Below, piece by piece: positions 40,501 to 46,311 of a DNA stretch of 64,000 nucleotides. The notes below the pieces were generated by a model, which was not told where the DNA came from, ran no database searches, and saw nothing but the letters and a program-made list of their open reading frames with translations. A program made the translations under genes and the position numbers. How positions within the stretch are numbered: position 1 is the first letter of the stretch; every line of letters starts with the position of its first letter. The DNA lies in the NCBI RefSeq assembly GCF_014154935.1, contig NZ_JACEHH010000007.1, positions 124,001-188,000 on the forward strand. The letters run 5' to 3'. The stretch is from Stieleria mannarensis. GTDB taxonomy: Bacteria; Planctomycetota; Planctomycetia; Pirellulales; Pirellulaceae.

Positions 40501-43500
40501 TCGAGAGAATCGGATTCGTCTTCGACGACGTAAGCGACCTGCAACGAATCAGGTCCGCCGCGTAGGGTGTCCCGCCCCGCCGCGCCGAACAAGAAATCTT
40601 TACCCACCCCACCGTCCATGTGGTCTTGTCCCGGCGATCCCAACAGCAAATCATCGCCGCTTCCACCCACCATGAAATTGATTTCTGCGTCACGTGACGG
40701 GTGGACCAAGAAGAGTCCGCCGTAATCGTCGCCGACTTCTTCATCAAGGGTGTCATTTCCCGTACCACCATCGAGTGTATCGTTCCCGTAGTCTCCGAAA
40801 AGAATGTCGTCATCTCCGTCGCCGGCCAATTCATCGTTGCCCGCCATTCCGAGTAGGGTGTCATTTCCACCACCGCCGGAAATGAAGTCATCGTGCATGG
40901 AGCCTTGCAAATAATCGTCGCCTTCGCCGCCCAGAATCGTGACGGGAACGGGCAGCGTGCCGTCAACCAAAATGACGTCTGAACGCGATGACCCAGTGAT
41001 AACGACGCGTGTGATGGTTCCTGCATCGACTGTGACACGATTCGGGAAAATCACTTGCGCCGTTTCGCTATCGTGAACCACCGTGGTGCTGATTTGCTGA
41101 GCGATGGTCACGTCGGTCACAAAATCGATTCCATCGATCACAAACTTCCCCTCCTCGTACGTGACACGCAGGGTCGCTGCCAGGTCGTCCTCTTGCTGAT
41201 AGAGGTTGAAGCCGTGATTCTCGAACCACGTCACGTACAGCGTGTTCCCTTGCACATCGGTGGAGAATGTCGCCTGGTCGTCTGGTGCGGTCGGAGTGCT
41301 CACCCAGGTCAGCCCAAAAACGTCGCGCGGGTCCGGAGGCGGGGGAAGCCCAAGCGGATTGTCCGGCGTCGCCGGAACCGGAGTCGGTAGTTTCGCCTGG
41401 ACGTCTTTCAGCAATTCAAGTTGCTTGTCCGGATGCTGCAGGTAGTACTCAAAGTCTCGCAGCAGCGCCGCCCCTGGAACGCCCTTACGAAGACCGTTGT
41501 CAGCTTCGGATGCTCTCCTGTGTCCCTCATCCGACTTGTCATAGGTGTTTGCTTTGACGATCTGTCCGTCCCGGTCCGCCTTGTCAACAGCGCCTTTGAC
41601 GATTGCCGCCACCCGCTCTTTCTCTTTCTCCGGGTCGATCATCACTTCGGTCGGGCAGAGATGCGCATAGTTCGTTGCACCGATGACACCACAAAGGCGA
41701 ATCGAATCAATGCGATTCTTCATGTCATCCGACTGGTCCGAAAAGTTTTCGCTCGTTAGTTCACTGACCCCCACTCGTTTTTCATAAAGTCGCTTGGTAT
41801 CCGCATAGGTACCGGTCTGCTTTTCCAGACTAGTACCTTCGATGAACACGCGTCCCTGGAGCGACCAATTCAAATCGAGCGTGAGTGATAGTTCGGCATA
41901 GTTTTCGTTCAGCTCTCCGTTGCGGTACAGATCATTGCCGCGAATCTTCCCGTCTGCGTGCGATTGGACATCTCGCTCGGGAATTCTCGCATCAAGACCT
42001 CCTGTTGCTACCAAAGTCACTTCGCCCGTGAGTTCAGCAAAATCAATTGCACTTGCAATGCTGCCTGTCAAAATAGGCTGCGCGGCAATGGATGCAGAAA
42101 GGAAGACGGCCGGCGCGGCGTCGCTTCTCAAATAAAAGCCGTTGGTGTCCAAACCGACGAAAAGATCGACTCCGAACTCAAGCCCCGCGACCAAGTTGAC
42201 CTCAATGTCACCATTGACGAAACCCATGTAGGACATGACGGTCGTCCTGGGATACGCCTCGTACTCGAAATCCTTGGAAGCAAAGATCTGGTAGATGTCC
42301 AGTGAAAAGAGGTTTGCGGGTTCGCCTTTCAATAACGCGATCACGCTCGAAATTTCAGTAAAGTCGTAGTTTAAATCGACGTATTCACCATGTTCATCGG
42401 GAGGATGATCGACCATCGACTCGACATCCCCGCTGGCATAGTCTGGATGGGCGGAGTTCAAGAACAGCTTGGCCCCCTCGCTCGCCGAAACGATATCGAC
42501 GACGGTTCGATTGAAAAATGGAAGTGGCTGTGCAAGAAAGTTCCTCAATTCTTTCGGCAGCGGGTTAAACTGATCGAGTTTCTGGAAAAACTTGTCGCGT
42601 AGCGCCGTTTCAAAATCCGGGAACGTTGGATAGCTCACCAATTCGTAGCTGCCGACATTCCCGGGCCACTGGTAGGTCACTTCCGCCTGCCAAGAAAAAC
42701 TGTCCGTGATCACGTCGCGAAGTACTTCGGGCAAACTGGTACTTGGCGAATTGACGGATAGCTGCAAGTCCAACGTCAGATCGCCAGCCGTACGGACGGA
42801 CTGCTGCTGAGGATCATTCGGATCACCGTTGCGTCGGTTTTCGATCGCCAGATTGAGTTCACGCAGATAAAACCGCTCGCTCGGATCGGCATCGAAATCA
42901 CTTAAGGTAAACGTTGCCGATGCGTCAATTGCACCACTGGCCACCGCCGAGACGGCCAACAGATTTCCGATGTCGAGCGTTCCGATCAACGGCGTGGCAT
43001 GCGGAATCGTCACGGGCAACTGGCCGACCATCGACGCCCCTTCGAGCACGTATGGGCCACGCGTCGCATCGAGCCCGAACTGCATATTGAATGTCAACAT
43101 CGGATCCACCGACACCTGACCGGCAACGCCAACGGTGACCGGTGTAGGGCCGTTTCCGAATTTCAGTTTCTGCCCCGTCGCGTTGAACGTCATCGGATTG
43201 TCGCGCGTCAGCGTACGCTGAAACTGCAGCTGAATCAGATCGCCCTGGAGATAGGTTCCGTTGACGATGTCCTGTGGAGAGACCACGGAAACGATCTGTA
43301 TTCCCCGTTCCGCCAAATAGGATTCTGCCGTTCCCCATTGGTTGTTGTAGGACAAGGTGTCGCAAACCAGTGGCAGGATTGCTGCGTTTAGACTCGATCC
43401 GACAATCGGAACGTCATCGACCTTCGCGAGCATCTCCTGCGCTTGCCCGGACAGTTTGTTCAAGCCGACGCCGAATGCATCCGTCAATGAATTGAGAAAA

Positions 43501-45500
43501 GCGTCGGTGTCGAATCCGGAATTCGCGGCATCCAATACAAAACCATTTCCGTCAGGCTGCAAATCCCAGACCCAATCTCCCCCGAACGAAAAATCGGGCG
43601 ACCCTGGAATCGGATACTTGAAATCCAGATTCACGCCCGCCCCGCCGTTGACGATCAATTCCGATGACGTCGCAAACTGGTCGGACAGGGAATCGAGTCG
43701 AATTCGCCCGTCAGCGTCCGATGTCCTTAGTAGCACTGACGGAGAAAACGAGATCGCTGCGTTCCCAGTCACGCTGCCGAGTCCGAGAGTGGCATTTAGG
43801 TTTCCGCCGACAGTAAGATTGCCCACGAGGCCGTTGCCGGGCACGAGATAAAAACCGCCGGAGTCGACGCCGAAAGAAATCGTGAATGCGATGTCGGCTG
43901 CAACGTCAAGCTGCCCCGTCCAATTGACGCCGGCGAGTTCTCCGATGCCGCCCAAGGCCGCGGGTGATAGCATTGCCGATTTCGCGATTTCGGCAAGCGT
44001 GTACGTGCGGCTCACTCGAATGAAATCCGCCGGGGATTCACTCGCGAGTGCGACGAACTCCGCGTCGCTTAATGCGTAGTCAACGTTAAATCCAGCATTG
44101 GTCAGCGTCGTTCGCATTTGCGACATCGTCGTCGACGCGGACGCATTGATCGTGGGGATTGTGGCTGACAAAGCGTTGCCAAGTTGCAACAGATCCCCAA
44201 GATCACCGTTGATCAACGGCAATGCATTTTCGGGGAGGTTAAACCGATCGGAAAACTTTCCCAAAACGTCCGACCGAAGCGAGTTGAATCCTGAGGTGAT
44301 CGCGCCGGCGATGCTATTGATCGTGTGATCCGAAGCCCGCCCCACGGTCGACGGAGGCACCGACGAATTCGGCACCGGAATCGCATACGCCGGTCCCAGT
44401 TCCGATCCGTAAAGTTCTAGAAACGTCGGCACGTAAGGGTATTGCGAGTTTGGCAGAGTCACCTGCGTGAAATTCCCGTTCGAATCGACGCTCATCGAAT
44501 CGTGCACTTCGGCAAACGCGTTAAGATTAGCGACGTAGTCGAACGACTGCGTTGCGAAATCACCGATCTCCATCAAGTGTTTGGCATCTGTGCGGAAAGT
44601 CGAAATCGCCGGGTTCGCATATTTCATTGCATTCATCACGTCGTGATAATTGCGAGGAAAGAGTCCCGTCTTGGCATCCTTCAGATGCCCCAATCCGAGC
44701 ATGTGCCCCAGTTCGTGCGCGATACCGAACGCCACTTGATTGGTAAAATCAATCGGCTTGAGCGCCCCAGCCTTTTTCCACCCGTATTCGCCGGCTGAAA
44801 ACCGATCAGCCAGTTCGCCGGCGAAGACGTAGGCATAGGTTTCAAGATTTTGTCCGGCCGCGGCCTGCGATGCGACACCGAATCGAAATGGCGATGCCGG
44901 GGGCTTCTGATCACCGACATAGATGACGTAGGTATTGTCCGTATCAGAGGCTCGTCCGAGCGCCAGTCGCGTTTCGCCTTCTCCCGGATCGGCGGCCCCT
45001 GTCAGATCCGGCGTGTACATCGTCACGACGTTGACGCCCGCCTGTTTGAACGGCTGAAGCAACCGGCCGACCCGAGCCGTGATTTTTCGAGCCGCCAGTT
45101 CGGCGTCGGCAACGCTGATTTGATTGTCCCCGTTGTAGTCCAGGAACTGATTCGTGACAGAAACGGACGCGGGTGCGAACACGTCGGAGAAACGCCCCGT
45201 GTTCCATTCCGCGGCAATTGTGTCGGGCGTGAAGTCGAGCAAGACTAAGCTGGCCAAGACACGACGCGCTTCTAAACTTTCAACTGATAATCGCCGGTCC
45301 GAATGTCGTCGCTTCGCGAGATTCTTTTTCGTCTGATGGAGTGTTTGTGCAGGACCTTTGGCTTTCGTTGGGATGGCGGAGTGAGCTGACGTTGAGGCCG
45401 ACCTTCGAAGCCCCAAAGCGAAAGAAGCTGGCATGTGAATGATCACACCAAGAGAGGTGACGCGTCGAACCAACAAATGCGTTGGCGACCCTTTGCCCAT
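25584..45500 (-). CDS. Giant 6638-residue multidomain RTX/beta-helix/dockerin protein with metzincin-like motif
   Basis: The leader has RRLSVESLEARRVLAS at residues 69-84 (LEPR-XLL-like). An EF-hand loop is at 121-132, and a zinc-protease signature HELGHMLGLGH at 262-272 is followed by VMNAM (288-292), which could be a Met-turn. Residues about 1504-2507 hold dozens of RTX-type GGxGxDxLxG calcium repeats. Then come a propeller-like region (about 2540-2960), four stretches of parallel beta-helix repeats (about 2967-3400, 3724-4184, 4404-4807, 5314-5707) separated by KRE9/KNH-like Ig segments, a malectin-like domain (about 5078-5231), PKD and cadherin modules, and a C-terminal dockerin (DTDGDRDVDGQDYGRLGLTF, DFDGDGDVDGQDYANFGLRF). 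It is a surface or secreted protein, probably calcium-stabilised. Substrates are unknown. The N-terminal start is uncertain; ATG at 45434 is an alternative. Confidence 0.93.
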   Translation of the reverse strand: MGKGSPTHLLVRRVTSLGVIIHMPASFALGLRRSASTSAHSAIPTKAKGPAQTLHQTKKNLAKRRHSDRRLSVESLEARRVLASLVLLDFTPDTIAAEWNTGRFSDVFAPASVSVTNQFLDYNGDNQISVADAELAARKITARVGRLLQPFKQAGVNVVTMYTPDLTGAADPGEGETRLALGRASDTDNTYVIYVGDQKPPASPFRFGVASQAAAGQNLETYAYVFAGELADRFSAGEYGWKKAGALKPIDFTNQVAFGIAHELGHMLGLGHLKDAKTGLFPRNYHDVMNAMKYANPAISTFRTDAKHLMEIGDFATQSFDYVANLNAFAEVHDSMSVDSNGNFTQVTLPNSQYPYVPTFLELYGSELGPAYAIPVPNSSVPPSTVGRASDHTINSIAGAITSGFNSLRSDVLGKFSDRFNLPENALPLINGDLGDLLQLGNALSATIPTINASASTTMSQMRTTLTNAGFNVDYALSDAEFVALASESPADFIRVSRTYTLAEIAKSAMLSPAALGGIGELAGVNWTGQLDVAADIAFTISFGVDSGGFYLVPGNGLVGNLTVGGNLNATLGLGSVTGNAAISFSPSVLLRTSDADGRIRLDSLSDQFATSSELIVNGGAGVNLDFKYPIPGSPDFSFGGDWVWDLQPDGNGFVLDAANSGFDTDAFLNSLTDAFGVGLNKLSGQAQEMLAKVDDVPIVGSSLNAAILPLVCDTLSYNNQWGTAESYLAERGIQIVSVVSPQDIVNGTYLQGDLIQLQFQRTLTRDNPMTFNATGQKLKFGNGPTPVTVGVAGQVSVDPMLTFNMQFGLDATRGPYVLEGASMVGQLPVTIPHATPLIGTLDIGNLLAVSAVASGAIDASATFTLSDFDADPSERFYLRELNLAIENRRNGDPNDPQQQSVRTAGDLTLDLQLSVNSPSTSLPEVLRDVITDSFSWQAEVTYQWPGNVGSYELVSYPTFPDFETALRDKFFQKLDQFNPLPKELRNFLAQPLPFFNRTVVDIVSASEGAKLFLNSAHPDYASGDVESMVDHPPDEHGEYVDLNYDFTEISSVIALLKGEPANLFSLDIYQIFASKDFEYEAYPRTTVMSYMGFVNGDIEVNLVAGLEFGVDLFVGLDTNGFYLRSDAAPAVFLSASIAAQPILTGSIASAIDFAELTGEVTLVATGGLDARIPERDVQSHADGKIRGNDLYRNGELNENYAELSLTLDLNWSLQGRVFIEGTSLEKQTGTYADTKRLYEKRVGVSELTSENFSDQSDDMKNRIDSIRLCGVIGATNYAHLCPTEVMIDPEKEKERVAAIVKGAVDKADRDGQIVKANTYDKSDEGHRRASEADNGLRKGVPGAALLRDFEYYLQHPDKQLELLKDVQAKLPTPVPATPDNPLGLPPPPDPRDVFGLTWVSTPTAPDDQATFSTDVQGNTLYVTWFENHGFNLYQQEDDLAATLRVTYEEGKFVIDGIDFVTDVTIAQQISTTVVHDSETAQVIFPNRVTVDAGTITRVVITGSSRSDVILVDGTLPVPVTILGGEGDDYLQGSMHDDFISGGGGNDTLLGMAGNDELAGDGDDDILFGDYGNDTLDGGTGNDTLDEEVGDDYGGLFLVHPSRDAEINFMVGGSGDDLLLGSPGQDHMDGGVGKDFLFGAAGRDTLRGGPDSLQVAYVVEDESDSLDGGHGNDTLFGGIGNDLLIGDRGDDEIHGGADDDIAYGDDVQRKETGADILHGDDGDDALFGGADVDRIYGGRGADHLHGEAGDDTLIGAMLNDEEAVGDGNDALYGGDGNDTLIAGRSGATLRRFRGLGDSLPYDLLRGGDGDDYLAGGSGRDVMDGGRGGDLLEGDSGDDYLSAGGGPDGSDPNSSQDVLRGGEGKDELVGSDGIIIVQGVPVAVGSRLEGGAQDDVLIGGAREADVMMGGPGSDELFGLGGNDQLYGHDDSGQNDDNLRDVLHGGDGADLLHGNGGPDFVDGGRGDDLILGQDGDDTLYGDEGDDTVYGGNGDDTVFAGIGNDLVAGNAGADELRGGDGYDLIFGHSESGIGDDAAEDHLFGDEGSDELHGQAGDDHVFGGEHDDSIFGSLGNDHLRGGSGNDLIIGDEGDDTIEGNEGDDTIVGGEGSDTIAAGAGDDLVESGSGDDFLAGDSGNDLLYGGDGDDVIYGGEHDDWIAGEAGNDQIFGNDGNDYLDGGKGSDLIEGGAGNDVLVAGLGIGNLLRGDGGNDIITGSDEGGEHDPDFTDSVYFGDFIDGGTGADTINALGGADHILGGEGDDSINAGGGSDFVQGGSGDDLIDLGGGTHDVGHGNEGNDVLYGSVFGDDLLIGHSGDDKLFGRGGNDSLYGGDGDDLLDGGTGTDLILGDAGDDELIGGGGVGDQLSGGAGNDVIRGSDDGADIADGGSGKDVIYGYGGNDSLAGGDGDDVIHGGSGDDLIEGGRGSDTLLGEADHDVIYGHTVVGSDDDAAVDFVYGDFGIGSVGTTVLVTSGNPGRDQLFGGGGNDLLFGEGDDDAIHPGAGASDVVDFGSGESAVPNDFVAPTPTPAPTVRSQGLPLSQASTLPTGADEAGRWHGVGGSNGPDGISGRVALAIEPSIAMLGDVRYIAWADDRSGTYQIYVARHDSASGWTELDQSAGYGGISNSGASSRAPSITVDASGRPVVAWTERSGTQSNIHVAVWNPVDGHWQSLAGAGQSVRASQSGRASQPQIVSTSAGIVVFWIDELTGTRDLAVFRFDGVANQWVGLDGSSNGFGVCLTQNVLDYSVDVDGSKIAIGYTKTDGTVSNVHVKEFGGASWTDLSTSPVTGISAAAESASEVAVAYHQGELFAAWTDSLSADSFGSEVYVLRRTGTTWTDAGTGSATERGVSGPIRQSAGRVHDPVLSSNAGRLYLSWIDHRDAIDPGKVFSLQWSGLQFQAAIGGDANGAGIVRGQDNIDTIVSSVDSSGRLWLTWARQHDGVGSIGLVGQGNSATNVFLADSTNTVANILATTDLNPGDRILVVGDQPVGFTVLAADSGVQILGAPGVSIHGPVAVDGATGVLMQNLQLESSLSILDASNFTMRDSSLPVGGVFVNGGNNLSFIRNDFGFPVTLAGGGNGILLSQNRFESGLELTGYVVDVAINDNIVASDGIDVIGVTSGVMRANSVVGTLDLQAEWTGVIEDNRFHGSPVGVRYAAPAQLRDNRIDGNQTGVVVDWNDPVSGFGQVGADATNQIERNGTGVLLNTTGATVSGQQIHNNGVGISGVGRAGGFDPQRPNRLIGNSIGIATTGPIEFNTIIGGSVGISAASTQMITHNVFQKSATSIDVSGTTSTRILNNTFIDTSGTHVHIHNQAMETEIRGNLMSTSGGTNIVVAPDSESGFYSDHNLLHAENGGHLVRYLVTDFDDILDWQRDLHKFGLNSFGTTVVSPTGIEPVYSLGTSPPDRLTPAAANQRRTGPGTDGGSPLTPVATSVAANTIANPVFSGGMTGWTASPTLSRSLSTEAFYEGNQSLRIATSVSGTLSQVVGLNSVGMDLTKVDAGRMDAIASIRVRVEGGGQSKSTLRLELEFRSASDSVLKTVQVDADASNDRWSLVGDRVAIPPLTRSVAYRLVSDGAAPAGTQELIDDASLIFVADAFAADLGAGGGSESDAGQIAGPRLYLRRPDLYLDWERDVPKTIHWDSHDVPTNEPIRIELWQDTSDGPAFLTTITTATANDGQYTWTPVSSGIDFGTHGLRLQLSLANDRIVFDRSFESFSVPEQSSQYFVNDVLSGADQYTTAAGSHRNTGRLADRPKPSIDSVLQAYMLSAGDTLYADNGDYRLFYPVTISNVPGVGDDEGFVMRGAQSGTTTLRHAGPLTVAPLVELIDADFVTISDFRLNDAQYGLFASDGTTSLTAERLEVSGHDVDGIYLGSGHAQRLAQITAADNGRFGIYSQGTVGELVAADVFDNASDGVQIIGNVGLVDHSLFYDNGGNGLNLGQAGAVTITSSAAYRNDEHGLFAYGLVDGAVIGNSNLSSSAGNKFYENAGDGVYVSGLALIAGNVAYGNASGAGIRNTSGGTVRNNVSFGNLVGIDSYGPVTGNRVYDNRDGVRGYYGESIRDNVIYSNDFGILAYNSSGDVINNLIYDVAEVAVWFNQPLATTQIRNNTIVVDGNAAAVRVVNGGGPSITNNVLVVDDGSVFDLDGPSQLTHRSNYNLYHVTGTGNLGVWAGVARNSLTAWQLVSGADGSSLVGNPHFVDVAGADGIVGASGAAHGFDDDFHLQSQFGSLHGQSFGPVIDPVSGLPVLAVGTWMLDAQQSIGIDRGDQSIPVGAEPSDNGGYINLGAYGGTTAASKSPTQFMLVTKPSAAANWPAGQSFPIHWRTSEPGGTVDIQLVPDGGGTPILIADDTTNDGQFTFTVDTSVPPGAYNVSVETAAGLAGMTPFPIHVTGQINAYYVNISGDADLTDNQYTTAAGDPSFSGISPDAPKSSIREILFAYDLEPGDIIFVDTGLYTVEANIVIDAEDSGVRIAGPTEVGKAAILDRGNTNAGSFVFDLVGTDSVTLSNLSIRGADSGIHLGASAGNTNTTIVGNDLFGNQTHGVVVFGGNTDTLIEGNAVHDNVYYGVWIDGDRTTVSGNRVYANQYGVWAGFVGAQTQRRIIDNVVYSNTHQGLYLSVGTEAIDNEVYGHSVGVGIQVDPGAVARGNVVRGNDVGIYTQYSATVDSNRVYDNRIGIRTANGFDTVLVGNRVYSNSDGIRVEGQNYVTISNNLVYANTNSAVFLDGGYRSVDAHPGIIGNTIYQSVGDAVTIEKSSDVRLSNNILWVENGAAISVAADAQVGFASDYNLFHLPGTGILARWDGQGIDGLASWRFELGFDFNGLAGAPMFLDVDGDDGLVGFGRDVLSTTIIDDGDAGFSTTGTWTTYTTGGGNPGGFDDDYRQGDFGDNGTATWTFSGLSAGTSYRLAATWRGDYYADAQYRISSGGREIGVVNKRQYESGDAADDFIADGHGWEWFGHYVALGDTIQVTLIDTGGFRYSYADAMRLDEIAGDRGIDDDFHLRSGSPAIDRGDPLSPYFLEPLPSGDRINLGAYGNTSEATPSNSQTVQVTSPVGLEKWTAGDTETIQFRSSGLTAMRTALALNAGGTAVGGWSENAFQGNSNQASVAQPIDLTAVTSPAPAEIYQSYAYSVSSVDPLRYELPLRSGSYTVRLHFVSTPYTTFDLSLQGQLAESSVDLNAQAGGTERGLVKEFAVTVVGEEGLVIEMASVNGWYAEGLAGIEVLQPNAGGTANPTASIDVSTDGGSSWTEIATGVALNTRGQGRYDWTIPSGFITSGSTALVRARSGGVSGRSASAFMITPAGNQFYVNVAGDTNLTDNQYTTAAGDNAANGRSPATPMASIAALLRAYDLNPGDTVYVDTGTYDLPANIVIDAEDSGVRIVGPTEVGKAAILDRGNTNAGSFVFDLVGTDSVTLSNLSIRGADSGIHLGASAGNTNTTIVGNDLFGNQTHGVVVFGGNTDTLIEGNAVHDNVSYGIWIDGESTTVSGNRVYANQYGVWAGFVGAQLLRTVIGNVVHSNTHQGIYLSAGTEAVENEVYGHSSGVGIQMDPGSVARGNVVHGNDVGIYTQYSATVDSNRVYDNRIGIHTANGYDTVLVGNRVYSNSEGIRIDSQNYVTITNNLVYANTNSAVYLKGGYRSGDAHPRITGNTIYQSVGDAVTIEQSSDVSLSNNILWVENGAAISVAADAQVGFASDYNLVHLGTGSSVSYGIIAGQVQSDLAAWQAATGDAAHSLAADPLFLDVNGIDNRLGYVDGQDYSRDDNWSLGKTSPAIDSGHSWYAGSTDAVGSARRDDIASPDSGSIDYFQSPTTDMPFVSSGTAMNWKAGYPDYSSQYVLPFEFPFFDRSYQTVTITTGGLIQFENTGSIHWDETAANRFSDAAQIAALWDNLRTNETDDDIFIDESTADQVTIRWDATHVDDGRDVDFAVTLYASGEFRFSYGSEVTGNPVAGYADPRFFRTHFALPTSTQPPITNQAIDFELRPGQVDRGALEFRGSSDDSLAPIVTSTFPGAIGQQQPISALIDSIRIQFSEEVNYFDAGSFAAYELREAGANGTFGDGDDVVYQLVPQFNLGDSFVDLQVLFAAVAQSPLVEGLIAQSSPAQSPVGQGLAQVLGGNYLPEGNYRFSIQSDQTGGVRDTAGLLIDGDGDSNPGGSYVREFEVFFLPEFSSLLLSANVNEGGTATLSGEIIDYSAATSPSVQVDWGDGTPPAIYAIAAGETSFQINRIYAQDSVSAVGGQFAVTATLVNDLGRSSAASDAFGIVVHNVIPMVSSLTGPSDVTEGQEFTLTGQFSDPGTADAHVLIIDWGDGGPPQQVALPLGSRQFSMPHTYQNVPSRLAPIDRTIAVMVRDDGSTSAAASHSVRLTPINAPPSIDDAVMVVAEMADDGQVVGQVVNADSDLIVPNEDTQSFAIVGGSGLGRFQIDNSGTITVVNGAALDYESVSSYSLVVEVTDGHGLKDQAVITILLANVPEVEAIQIGDGTAQRSVIRKTIVRFDSLVAFDPGAFEIQKIGGEVFQPVVVTEVVNGKTVATLSFQGQSTIGGSLSDGNYRLRIVHDRVVAGQMRMRADAVDDFFRFFGDTDGDRDVDGQDYGRLGLTFLKSSTNPAFNPAYDFDGDGDVDGQDYANFGLRFLRRLSQ
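28411..29399 (-). repeat. Internal beta-helix module, duplicate 1
   Basis: About 989 bp within the giant gene matches 31138-32126 at an exact offset of 2727 bp (909 codons), roughly 90% identical by eye. It encodes a parallel beta-helix with repeated NRVYxN and GNxVxxN strands. Identity is highest at the low- and high-coordinate ends and lower near 28560-28620. Confidence 0.9.
31138..32126 (-). repeat. Internal beta-helix module, duplicate 2
   Basis: This is the partner of the copy at 28411-29399. It is followed in protein order by a different insert (YRLAATWRGDYYADAQYRIS and a malectin-like domain), so only the beta-helix was duplicated, not the flanking modules. Confidence 0.9.
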
Positions 45501-46311
45501 CGGCCAGACTTGCAGCGGTCAAACGCTACCGCCGGCGAAGACGGTCACAAGATTAGATTCTGACAATTGATTCGTGTACGGTTTGGAAAAAGAATTTCCA
45601 AGTCTCACGTCCGGCGTGTCAGGCCGATCAACGAAATCGAGTTTTGGCGGGCGACCGGTAGCAAAGCGGCCGAGAAAATAAGCGGTGCCATCGCCCGACG
45701 CGTTGGTTGACCGGGCGATGCGGCCGCCGGTGGATCGAGCATCGGGGCGCTGCGGTGCAGCGCCCCGATGCGGGCGGATTTCGGCGTGGAGCTACCACCG
45801 AAGACGGTTGACCCAGAAACCGTCGTCAGTCGCGTTGAATGCTCCGTCGCCCAGAAAACCTGGGGACAGGAAACGATTCCCGCAAAACGTTTGCCTACGT
45901 TCGAAATCCGCCTGTGTGTGCGGTGTTGATTCGGTCGTTCGGCTCGGACCGGTCGCCTCGACGGCCGTCCGACCCAAGCCATAAACGCCGAAATAGCCGC
46001 CGGTATGCACCGCTGTCAATGGCGATCTGATCGGCAGGCCGAATCGATCGGGTCAATTTTCTAAACTCCAAAATCTTCCTACCTCGCCACCTGGCCTCGG
46101 TGTCCCGTCACCTCGCTGGGAGCTGGGAGGTGGGAGCTGGGAGAGCGATGGCAGAATGATGAGCGTCGTGGAGGCTGGTAACCGGCGAGAGGGCGATTCG
46201 GGGCGTTCCCCTGCGAATGCTCTTGTTTTCATTGCTTGGCGGTGTCTACAAGCCAATTCGTGCAATTCAATTCCTCAATGATTTTTTGTTCCACCCTTTC
46301 GCTGCGGGCGG
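45501..46311. other. Intergenic region with palindromes between divergent genes
   Basis: About 810 bp lie between the giant gene (leftward) and the SurA-like gene (rightward). It holds TTGGAAA/TTTCCAA arms with a 5-base spacer (45583-45601) about 80 bp upstream of the giant gene start, a perfect 14-bp hairpin (45740-45770), and GGGAGCT-type short repeats near 46115-46142. A minus frame at 45792-46019 ending in DDGFWVNRLRW reads like protein, but it lacks support and may be a relic. Confidence 0.5.
45740..45770. repeat. Perfect 14-bp GC-rich hairpin
   Basis: CATCGGGGCGCTGC, loop GGT, then GCAGCGCCCCGATG. No T-run follows on either strand. It is probably a dispersed hairpin repeat or an RNA structure. 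Confidence 0.8.

Noticed and set aside
45605-46019. Two minus-strand frames upstream of the giant gene
   Set aside because: They show patches that read like protein (DDGFWVNRLRW) but no start signal and no known domain, and one crosses the GC hairpin; at best a relic.
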